NCBI GenBank assembly: GCA_032358165.1
Contig: JAALGY010000033.1
Span: 3,968,001-4,032,000 of the forward strand
Direction: 5' to 3'
Length of the DNA: 64,000 nucleotides
Source of the DNA: Diplosphaera chodatii
Lineage: Eukaryota; Chlorophyta; Trebouxiophyceae; Prasiolales; Stichococcaceae
Shown here: piece after piece, positions 35,477 through 45,900 of the stretch
Numbering within the stretch: the first letter of the stretch is position 1
Layout of the letters: the number at the start of each line of letters is the position of its first letter
Notes under the pieces: model-generated
What the model was told of the DNA's origin: nothing
Database searches by the model: none
The model's input: only the letters and a program-made list of their open reading frames with translations
Made by a program: the position numbers and the translations under genes

Positions 35477-38400
35477 TCAGAACCATGTGCCCACCTTGAA
35501 GGTCTCCTGCACCTTCTCGCCGCTGTCGATGGTCTCCAGCGGGTCCTTCCGCAGCCGGTGCCGCAGGCACAGCGGCATCACCCGGTAGATGTCCTCCGGC
35601 GTCACCTGCGCCCGGCCCATTACCACTCAGTCTCGTCTTGACATGTTGCACCGGACAGCGAAGAGACAGTAACTTCATGTTGGTATGTGGTGTGTTCGGA
35701 AGTCCTGAGAAATTCCCGGTATGGCCTACCTGTGTGCGGCCCTCAAATGCTGCGATTGCCCGCGCCGCGCGGTTTGTGACCTGCAGATGAGGTAGATCGG
35801 CGGCTCATCACCCACCCTGAGGCAGATGAGCACGCAGATGCTGCACATATGTAGCACCTGCGGTCCGGGACCGAGCAACTGGATGCGGCTGCGCACCATG
35901 TCGCCGCGCAGGCCGTCCACGTCCAGCTCGCTGCAGATCTCCGAGATCTTGACGCGGTCATCATACTCCACCTTCACCTGCAAGTACGGGAGACAGCTTT
36001 GCAGTGCAGCACAGCGGGCAGCAACTCCACAATTCCGGACCCCAAACAAATCGGAGGCCAAGCCCCAGTCTCTTGACAGTGCTTCTTGTCAGATCAGGCA
36101 GGCTGATGGCAACCCCACAGGGCATGCACTGGGCATGGAAAAGCAGGAAGCGCTCACGTCCTTGAGCAGCGCGCGCGCCGCGACGATCTTGTCGGTCAGC
36201 TCCTTCTGCTTGCCGGCGTAGGATGTCCGGAACGCTGCGGGGTTGCTGTCGAACTCTGCCCGCTGCATGCAAGACCGACATTCTGGCTCAGTGACACTTG
36301 CATGGGATGCTGGCTGCGCACCCCAGCAAGCTGGCATGGTCCGCTGGGCGTTTACACAGCAGCTGCGACTCAGCCCGCGAGGGTGCCATACCCAGAGCTG
36401 CTATGCGATCAAGTCCTGGTCAGCATGCGCCATGCAGGGGCAGGCTGCTGTGCCTGCGCCCACCTGCTCCACGATCTGCACACGCAGGTTGGCGTCCTTC
36501 ACGGTGCGGATCTCCGCGTGCATGCCGAAGCGGTCCAGCAGCTGCGGCCGCAGCTCGCCCTCCTCGGGGTTGCCTGTTGTCAAGGGAAATCGTAGTACAC
36601 TGAGGCGCGCACCGGGTGATCACCCACTAACGGACCCGCGCACCTTGTGGCGGCTGCAGCTGCGGGGGCTGTGCGTCTGCGCATGACGGCGTGCAGGTCT
36701 GCATGCAGCGCACGCATGTCCAAGGCGCCCGGCCATCCTGCCCGAGCCATTCCCATGGACGTCATGGATCAGCGCCGCGGGCTGGCTGCTGCCACCACAG
36801 GCGCCGCCGCCGCCGCGTCCTCCGCAGCTGCTGACCAGCTCCTGCCCACCTGTCCCGCACTGCTGGCTCTGCTGCCGCCATTGCCATGCGCAAGCTCGCG
36901 CTCACAGTCGTGAACGCCCACCCGAGCCAACCAGGATGAAGCGCGCGGGGTGGCTGATGGAGATGCCCTCCCGCTCCACGGTGTTCCACCCCGAGGCGGC
37001 GGAGTCCAGCAGCACGTCCACCAGGTGGTCGTCCAGGAGGTTCACCTCGTCCACGTACAGGATGCCGCGGTTCGCCTTGGCCTGCGCCACGGTGCAGGAC
37101 CCTCCTGAGACGGGAGCCTCTGGAAAGGTCCAGTGCTGTCGTCCATGCGCAGGATGCCATGGTTGGCCTCGGCCTGCGCCACGGCACCCGCTGCTGGACC
37201 ATAACCTGACTGCTGGCAGCTGCGGCGGTTGTTCGTGGTCGTAATGTGCGTCACACGGTGCGCGTCACACAGTGCCCGCCCAGTTCGTGCTGCAGCGGCT
37301 TGGGGGACAGGCGCCAAGTACACAACAGCTTGCACGGCTTCATTTGACAGTCCGCCGGCAGATCAGGGCCTGGGCGCCCACCAGCAGGCCGGGCTGGAAG
37401 CTCTTGACGCCCCCCAGCAGGGGCATCAGCGCGCAATGCCGTACACGGTCACACTCACGGCAGCTTGTGCGCCGTGTGAACGAGGGAGGCGCCCACCAGC
37501 AGGCCGGGCTCGAAGGCCTTGACGCCCTCGGTCAGCGCCTTCTCGATGTCGATGGTGCCGCACACCCGATCCTCGGTGGCGCCCAACGGCAGGTCCACCA
37601 TGTTGATGCGCGTCGACCGGGTCTGCAGGATCCAGCGCAACACTGTCGACGGCCAAACCCATCTCGGAAGTGCAACAAATCACGATGCCACACGGAGTGC
37701 AGCAGCACAGCAACGCTACAACCCCGAGATGTCCCGTGCGATCCAGCTGAGCTGGTGGAAGCTACGGCCACCAGCGGCTGGCCATGCGGCCGCCGCTGAC
37801 CCGGTCAGGCTCAGATGCTGCCAGCGCCTCCGCAAACGCAGCGGAGGTTCGCAAGGTTCAGAGTTGTGGGGCGCGCACCGGCAGCTCCTCGCCGCGCTGC
37901 CGCCGCTGCCGCACTTCGTCGCTCTGCACCTCCGGATCATCGGGGTCGCTGTTGAAGGTGTCCCCCGTCACCACCTGGGAATTGTAGGAGAGGCGGTCAT
38001 TATCCTCTTGGGCCAACACGAAGTGCCAGTGCTGGGCTGCCTGACACAGTGGGCATGAGAATGGGCACTGGACTGGTTGGCAGTGGCCGAGCTTGCACAG
38101 ACACAAACTTGCTGGCAGAGCGCAAGGCCCTGTACTCCACAAGAGCAGCGCCGGGCAGCTGTAGAGGTGCCCCTCACCAGGAGCGCTGCCCAGCAGGGCG
38201 CTGCTACGGTGCCCACGCTGCAGTCGCATGCCCGCCTCAGGCACTCACCCGGATCTGGGGCAGCAGGTCGGTCAGCGCGCGCACGGTGGTGGACTTGCCG
38301 GTGCCGCGGTCCCCCATGACCATGACGCCGCCGATCTTGGGGTCGATGATGTTGAGCATGAGCGCCAGCTTCATCTGCTCCTGCCCCACGATCGCGGTGA

Positions 38401-38912
38401 AGGGGAACACCGGCCGCGCCTGCACCTCCTCCTCCTCCTCCTCGGCGCCTGTGAGGAGGTGAAGATGCCTTTCGTCCGACAGGCTGGGCTGCGCAGTTGC
38501 GCTGATGCTGCCAGGTGCGCTGAGCAAGCACGCCGTGCCAGCCTCAGAGCTGAGGTCCAGCGAGTCGTGATGTTAGAGACCCGCATGCTGTGTCCTGGGC
38601 TGCATGCAGCTGCATGCACAGCCAACTTGCAACGCGCAGCAAACCTGCATCAGAGCCGCATGTTTGTGTACCTGGCGGCGAGGAGGAGTTGGTGGAGGCG
38701 GGCGCCTCCTCTGTCGCGACTGCGCTGCATGCATGGCCGGCTCTTTGCCTGAGCGCTGCGGCTGCCCACCTGTAAGGCGGGCGGGAGCGCACCGTTAGCA
38801 GACGCACATGTGCAGAGTCCGCAGCAGCGCATTGCGATGCAGGTGCACATGCAAAGATCTCGGAATGCGCCACTTTGGGCACAACATCCAGCGCTGTGCG
38901 CATTGCCGCCAT
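35477..38912 (-). CDS. CHLI: Magnesium chelatase subunit I (AAA+ ATPase), plastid
   Basis: ATPase motor subunit of Mg-chelatase, which with CHLD and CHLH inserts Mg into protoporphyrin IX, the first committed step of chlorophyll synthesis, in the chloroplast. Well-placed exons: 38769-38672, 38448-38249, 37974-37879, 37622-37497, 37081-36922, 36573-36464, 36262-36158, 35977-35897, 35780-35730 and 35605-35477. Landmarks in order: a transit-type Ala/Ser-rich leader, an acidic run, [20 protein letters not shown], Walker [31 protein letters not shown] with the conserved Cys, Walker [14 protein letters not shown], the insertion/sensor region [20 protein letters not shown], the Arg-containing RPQLLDRFG, and the C-terminal helical lid ([42 protein letters not shown]). 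The tail ends VGTWF. The first exon is uncertain: an ATG at 38912 is likely but phase into 38769 is not proven. Confidence 0.92.
37142..37187 (-). repeat. CHLI: Decayed copy of CHLI exon start ([11 protein letters not shown])
   Basis: Inside the intron between exons 37622-37497 and 37081-36922 lies a second acceptor-like GCGCAG followed by codons reading [12 protein letters not shown], a diverged copy of [12 protein letters not shown] at 37081. Including the acceptor the similarity covers about 45 nt. The copy then runs into unrelated sequence (STGPFQR). It is not needed for the full-length protein. Confidence 0.8.
37371..37430 (-). repeat. CHLI: Decayed copy of CHLI exon end ([11 protein letters not shown]) with donor
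   Basis: In the same intron a segment reads [11 protein letters not shown] followed by a GTGGGCGCC donor-like sequence. It duplicates the true exon end [11 protein letters not shown] and its donor at 37497. The core around the donor is identical over more than 20 nt. The copy lies about 115 bp downstream of the original in the gene direction. Confidence 0.85.
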
Positions 38913-39926
38913 CCTGTTTCCTACCTGTTGGCTGCCAGAGGCTGTGCTGGGAGGCACCGTGGCGCGCACTGCACGGCGCCATGGTGTGCGCATGCATGCT
39001 GGCGGTTGCACGGCCGTAGCCCGGCGCCTGTCACCTACATAGGAGGCAAGAGCCCTGGCCAAAGCCTGACAAGCTGTAAACCCGAAGAGCCAGAAAGTTG
39101 AAACCCGGGTTGCTCGTTGGGACGTTGGATCCTCATCAGGGCTGTAGCTGTGCTGAGGTTGGAATGCTACAAAGTTTGCTTCACCGCCCAGCATGGATCA
39201 ACACTGCAAGGTGTCTACCTAACAGTAATGGGAGCATGCAAATCACAGCAAACATATGTTTGCAACTCACCGTGCTGTGCAGCAGCATTGCTGCCATGCT
39301 GCCAGCTGTACACACTTCTGTGCCAACGTCAGGATCCTATGGCAACGCTGTTTCTTGTCTACAAATGGCACTTCCGTCGCTACACAGCTGTTTGCTGACA
39401 TAACACTTTATTTCGCGACGGCTATCCACTGCTGCGATCAGGGAGGGGCCTAGGAAACTTAGACACTGGCGGGGCGGTGACAGTCTTCCGCGTCCTGCTA
39501 CCTCACAAGGTGCTTCCGCATGCTGATGTCTTGCTGCTTTCACGGTACGCGTGCATGGCTGGTCTATTGCATATCGACAGCCGTCCGGAAGCGTCAAAGC
39601 ACAAGAAAGAGGACGCGCTTGTCCACGATCAGCAAGCGCGGCTGCATTCCATTGGGGTGCAACAAGCAGTCTGATGCAGTGAGCGAACTTGCTTATTGGC
39701 GATGATTGGGCTGTGGCTGGCCTGGATGTAACCCGCACAGCCGAGCTGCTGTACTTCGCGAGGGTCCTGCGTGGACTGGCAGTGAATCTGCCCCTTTGCC
39801 AGAAGGGCCAGGCCGCTGCTGCGCCCACCAACCAGGCGCTGCGGCAGGGGCACAGCCATGCAGCAGTGCTACGCAATGCCAGCAGCAGGACCAGTCACCG
39901 CATCACACTGAGGTCAGTAGGCAGCC
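38913..39926. promoter_or_regulatory. Divergent intergenic region, CHLI / SPT6
   Basis: About 1 kb between the CHLI 5' region and the SPT6 start. It is less GC-rich than the exons and should hold both promoters and 5'UTRs, possibly including the unresolved first CHLI exon. No tandem repeat or RNA gene seen. Confidence 0.45.
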
Positions 39927-42900
39927 ATGCCGGGCGTGGAGGACCTGTTCGATGATGCGGCGGACGAGTCGGACGATGGCGAGGATTATGACCCAGACGC
40001 CGCCGCGGCCGATCAGGCGGAGGAAGCAGCCGACGGCGAGGAGGGCGGCAGCCCACCCGGCTCCCCCGAGGGCGAAGGCGACGACCTCGAAGACTCCTCA
40101 GGTTGGCCGCACACTGCGCCACGCTGTACTGCAGCACCTGCAGACTCACCCCCACGGCACTGGGACATGTAGTGCAAGTCTCTCACGTTATGTTGAAATG
40201 GTCTTGGTGTCCAAGCACCAGTGGTCCAAGCTTGAGGCTCAGCCGCACCTAGCACACCCCTTCAGAGGCTGCAGGCATGCAGCATGCATAGAGCCCTCGG
40301 TTGCGCGGCAGCAGGAGCTGGTATGTGATCAGGCGTCACGGTCAGCAAGCAGGCGCACTGATGCTGCCGAATGCCATCAAATGCAGAGGAGGAGGCGGAG
40401 GGCGTGAACGACTACGACCGCACCGACGCGTTCCTGGCTGACGATGAGGAGGAGGGCGGCGAGGGGGATGACGAGGACGAGGCGGGGGCCGTGAAGCGCA
40501 AGAAGTGGGTCATGCACGCCTTCATGCACTCGTAGCCTTCACCACCCGACGACAGGATGCACGGGGATGCGGTTCGGTGCCGGAAGCTGTGCGCTCTTCA
40601 CGTCGCCCGCTGCCCAGGGTGTGCACAGTGGCTGACCCCTGCGTCGCTGGCAGCAGGAAGCGGCGGCGGGAGAAGCTGGAGCTGGAGGATGAGGACTACG
40701 ACCTGCTGGAGGAGAACCAGGTCACGGTGAGCCTGCTGTATAGAAGCAGCGTAATTCAGAGCTTGCAAACACAGAGTGTATTGACAACTGATTGATGGCT
40801 GTTGAATCACTTTGCTGCTCTGGCGGTGGGGTGTCATTCATAGGTTGTCGCGCCAGCATCCTCGGGACTGGTTGGAGCAGTTTGCATCTGGCTGTGCAGC
40901 AGCAGGGCACACCCTCGGTGCATCCCTGCTGCAGGGCATCCGGCGGCCGCGCAAGGCGGAGCGCAAGCGCATCCGCAAGCAGATGGACGGCGGCGGCGGC
41001 GAGGCGGACGGCAAGCAGCGCACAGCCCTGGAGCGGGTGCAGGAGCAGCTGGGCTTTGCAAACGAGGGCGAAGGTGTGCGGACTCCGTTTAGGTTTTAAC
41101 AATCTGGAGTGTATCTGTGATTGCAGCAACCCCTCTGCAATCATTGTGGCCGGTCGCACATAATGCTGGCTCCGCTGCATCGCCCTGCTTGATGTGTTGC
41201 CTGTCGCCCCCCGCATTGCATTCAGTGGGCAGGGGTGCATGCACTGCAGCCGGCTGCGCATACATGTTGCATGCCAAGCTGTGTTCTTTGGCTGCCCTGT
41301 AGGGCTGGAGGACGTCCTGGAGGACGAGGCGCCGGCGCCCGCACCACAGCAGGAGGCGGAGGAATACTTTGACGAGGACGACGAGGTGCCCAGTGATACA
41401 GCTGACCTGTACCTGTGTATACCCAGTACATGTACCTTTTGCTGAGGGCAGGTCCCAGCACTGCATCCTGCTGCCAGCCTCCTGCAGTCGACTTGCCCCA
41501 AGCGCCAAGCCTTCCACGTGCCAGTCGGTGGCCCGCGCTCCTGTGTGCCGATGGGCAGCGACTAACATGCCTGTTTCGGCACTAGGACGACGAGTTCCGG
41601 GACTTCATCGTGGACGATGAGGTGCCCGACGGGCAGCAGCGCGCGCCGCGGCGGCGCCTGGCGCGCAAGGACCCCCACCTGGGCCACATCTCCAACGCCG
41701 CGCTGCGGGTGCGGTCAGGGTCTAGGGTCCAAGGCGCAGGGACGCCTGCTGCTGGCCTGACGCTGCACCCGTGCATCCCTTGATCCATAGGGGAACCGGC
41801 TCCCACCCCGAGCAGATCGCACTCCTCCCACCACCGAGCAGGGCGCAGCGATTGTGATGAGGCGAGCTCCATCAACAAAAAAAGGAGTGTTCCCCATCCT
41901 TTCGATGTGCTGCTACTGCACTGTGGGACATCTTGCCGATCGCACCCTGCAGGAGGCGCAGGAGATCTTCGGCGACGTGTCCAGCCTGATGGACCTGTAC
42001 AACGCGCGGCGGCGGCCGGCGGGGGGCGACCAGGGGGACGAGCAGGACCTGGACGAGGAGGACTTTGGCGACGACGAGGAGGCAGCGGAGCAGTGGCGCA
42101 CGGAGCGGGAGGAGCGGGAGAGGGCGCGCGCCGACGCCCGCGCCCGCGCCCAGGTGACCTTTACCGCAGCTGAACCCTCTCGTGATGTTGAACTTACCGA
42201 GCGCTGGCGCGCGGAGCGGGAGGAGCAGTTCAGGGCGCCGATGCTCGTTCGCAGGTGCCTTTCATGTGTCTGATTTCAAGACCACACCTCTGTGCAAAAC
42301 AGCAGTTGTGCACGCTCGAACCTCATGGATGACACCAGCAGCAGGTTGCACAGCGTCACAACTGTACATTGCTGCTGCGGGGATGCTTGGCGTGAGTGCC
42401 TGCCTGCAGCTGGGGTGGGGCTTGAGGGCAGGGCTGCATAACAGCGGCAATGTATGTGCTTTCGGCGCCTGTTGCATCGGCGACTGCAATCCCATTGCAG
42501 GCCACAGTGACATGATGCTGTCCACAGCTGCGCAGTGCTGCCTGCACATCTGGGGTCGGTCATGTTGGCGTGCCACTGCAACAGGCATGTTTGTGTGAGC
42601 CGCGTGTAAAGCAGCATGGCTGACAAAGGTGATGGTGATGCGGGCCTCGGGCCACCTCACGGCAGCACCCCGCAGGTCGCACCGCAGCGCTCCGCCCAGT
42701 GGCTGGCGCCCGGCCCCTGGCCCCTGGCCCCTGGCGCAGCAGGACGATCGCCGCCGAGAGGCTTGTCAGCCTCCTGTTGGAGGCAAACCGACGAAGTCAG
42801 CACTCCGGACCCTGTGAACCCCCGCCGCAGGTGGAGCCGGCGCTGATGGAGGCGCACCACATGCTGCCCCAGGACGAGCGGCTGCGCGCGACGGACGCCC

Positions 42901-45900
42901 CGGAGCGCCTGCAGCTGCAGCGCGGCCGCGAGCCCGCCGCCGCCGACCCCGCGGAGGCCGCCGAGTGAGCTGCCGACGCGACGGGAGCTGGAAATACGTT
43001 GTGCATGCACTGCTTGGGTCATAGGTGTCTGATGCAGCGACGCCGGGGCTACTGGTCCGTCTGCTGTCACACCCGCTGCTGTGGTGTGACTCACGCCTGC
43101 ACATTGATGCTGTGTGACCGACGACCTGCATACGCCCGTGATCCAGGTGGATCTACGACCAGATGTTCGGGCTGGACGCCGCGGCTTCCTACCGCCGGGA
43201 GCGGGAGCTGGTGGAGGACGGGGTCCTGGAGGTGGACGGGCCGCCGCCGGCGGAGCCCGGCGGGCGCGACCGCTGGCGGCGCGGCGAGCTGGAGGGGGAC
43301 CTGGAGGAGCTGCACGGGCACAGGTGGGCGTTGGCAGCGCCTGTCAAGCTGCCCCCCATCAACTTCCCGATATGGAAAGGCACGTTGCCCGGCGGCGCGA
43401 CGAGCTGGAGGGGGACCTGGAGGAGCTGCACGGGCACAGGCGGGCGTTGGCCGTGCCCTTGCAAGATCCCCTATCACAGTGTCCAGCCGGAGAGCGTCCA
43501 GCCGGAAAGTTACAGCGCCTGGTGGCATGGCGAGCCAAAGGGGGAATCTGGAGGACTTGCATGGGCACAGGCGGCGCTTGAGGGCTGCCGCATGTTTATG
43601 CCCTTGATGTCATGGCAACAGGCTGCAGACGAAGGAGGCCACAATAGTTGCAGGGGCCCATGCGGCCGCTGCGGCACACCAAGAAAAGAAATTTGCCGTC
43701 AGAAGTGCATGCGAACTTTCGCTACAGGTCACCTCATATCCACAAGCTTCTCAACTTCACTCCGCACCCCTGCAGGGGCCTGCGGCGCCGGCGCACGGCC
43801 GACGAGCGCCGCGAGTGGCGCGGCAACCGCGCAGCCCAGCAGCGCCTGAAGGTGGGTCGCAGGGCTGCGTGCCGGCGCCTGCTGTGCAGCATCCAGAGCC
43901 AGCCTGCACCTGGCGCATCACTGCTGCGGCCTGGATCGTCCACAGACAACAAGGGCGGTCAGGTGTGTTTGCTGGTGCCCCCCCTTGGCAGGACGCGGTG
44001 CGGGCGGTGGTGCAGCTCCTTTGGGCGGACAACCGGGAGGTGCCGCTCATCGCGTCGTACCACAAGGACGCAGCCGGCGAGCTGCTGGCAATGCGCCGCG
44101 AGGTGTGTGCCCTGAACCCTAGTATCTTGTCTCGTGGCCGCACAGCGCAGTCGTCTGCACCTACTGATGGCCTCGCTGAGCCGCCGCCCAGCCTGGTTGG
44201 GCGCGCCTGTGTGCATCAGCGACATGGGCACGCAGCGAGCGACATGCCGCCCCGGTGCCTGGGCTGGCATCCAGGGGAGGAGCCCGGACATGCACACTGC
44301 AGGCTGCAGCACATCACGCAGGCAGTTTGGGCAACCTCATGCGTTTAGTGTCAAATGCTTGGTGTGAACTACAGGACCGGCCGGAGTGGACCTCCCGGGA
44401 GGAGGCCCAGAAGCGCAGCGACCGCCAGCTGCCGGAGATGCCGGAGGGCATCATGCAGGTGCTTTGGCCTGCGTCGCAGCGCTGTCTCAGCTGCGCACGC
44501 GGCGGCGGGCGCGTGCGGCAGGGGTTTTTGCTCAGTTCCCGCTCTTTTGCCTGGCGGTGCCCACAGTGTCGGCACCCGCCGGCAGGCTATGCATTGGGAG
44601 GTGCTGTGAGGCGTGCCCGCTGCGAATGCCAAGCCGCAAACCCTACATCTTCGCAGGCCAAGCACCGGCGGGTGCGGCGGTGGGAGGTGCTGTGGGGCGT
44701 GCACTCGGCGTCGCTGAAGTGGCGCGCGCTGCAGCGGCGGCGCGAGACGCGCGCGGCGGTGTACCGGGCCACCCTGGAGCGGGCCCCGGCAGCTGACAAG
44801 CCCGCCCTGGAGGAGGCGCTCGAGTCCCTGCTCGCCGCGCAGTCCCTGGAGGTGGTGTTCACAGCGCAAGGCCCCACACTGCAGATGCAGGCGATGTTGT
44901 GGATGCGGAGCTCGCAGCTTGACATGAGATGTGGTGTTACGCAGCAAACACTGCAGTTGGTCGCTGGTGCTATCCGAGGAGCGACCACACAACACAATGT
45001 GCCTGGGTGCACCATGCCCCAAGGGATCCACCGTCGGCTTCACTCTCCTCTTTGCGCATGCAGGCCATTGCGGACGCGGATGCCAAGCACCGGCTGGCGG
45101 CCGCCGCGGCCGACGCCGCGGCGGCGGACGTCGGCGAGCTCAGCCTCAGCCAGGCGGGGGCCTCGCAGCCGCGGCGGCGGGCGGGGGGCGGGACGGGCGC
45201 CTACCTCGCAGGCCGCCGGGCGGGGCTGGACAGCCTCGTAGCGGCGCTCGGCCTCACGCCCGCCCGTGCGTATGCCCCACCTTGGCTCGATGCCGATGCC
45301 GCTCCTGATAGCATGCTGTGTTCGCGCAGCAGCAACCGCACATGTTTTTGTGATGTTTGCTGCAGCCACAGCATGCCAGCCATGCATACGGGAAACGCAG
45401 CTTGCACGGTACGTGACCTGCTGCATGGACAGCATTCCACTGCGAAGTGAGTGACCTGGCCATTTACAGATTGGCGCCACTCACTGTCTGCAGAGATGGC
45501 GGAGAACATCGTGCTGGACTACAAGAAGCACGAGGCGGAGGACCTGCGCGTACCCCCTGAGGAGCTGGCCGCTGAGCACATCTCGGTGAGTGCCCGGGTT
45601 TACCTCTCCCTCGTCCGTTGCACACCAGATGCATGTGCGGGTTGCAGAGTCCGGTGCTATCTGCCGGCAGTGTCTGGCCTGTGCATGAGTACACGCTGGA
45701 GTGCCCTTGACAGCTTCATCACAAACCAAGACTGCCATCAACAAGGTGGCTGGTGTGTTATTTGCGAGCCGACAATGGCACTCCAGCGTGCGCAGCGCAA
45801 GTGCTTTCTGAAGTGCTGCAGACATGCAACTTGCGCAGCGGACCAGCGCCTTCGGCACGCTGCTGCTGTGCAGGAGGGGGCGGCGGGCTTCGGGGACGCG

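Noticed and set aside
37040..37540. CHLI ghost segments read as genuine mutually exclusive exons
   Set aside because: The copies run out of CHLI homology within about 15 codons, change conserved residues (ILYVDE to ILRMDD) and cannot complete the AAA+ core. Kept as a finding, not as coding exons.
40792..41163. Open frames spanning SPT6 introns in other phases
   Set aside because: High GC makes long chance frames common; only frames with GC3 bias, splice signals and SPT6 similarity were accepted.
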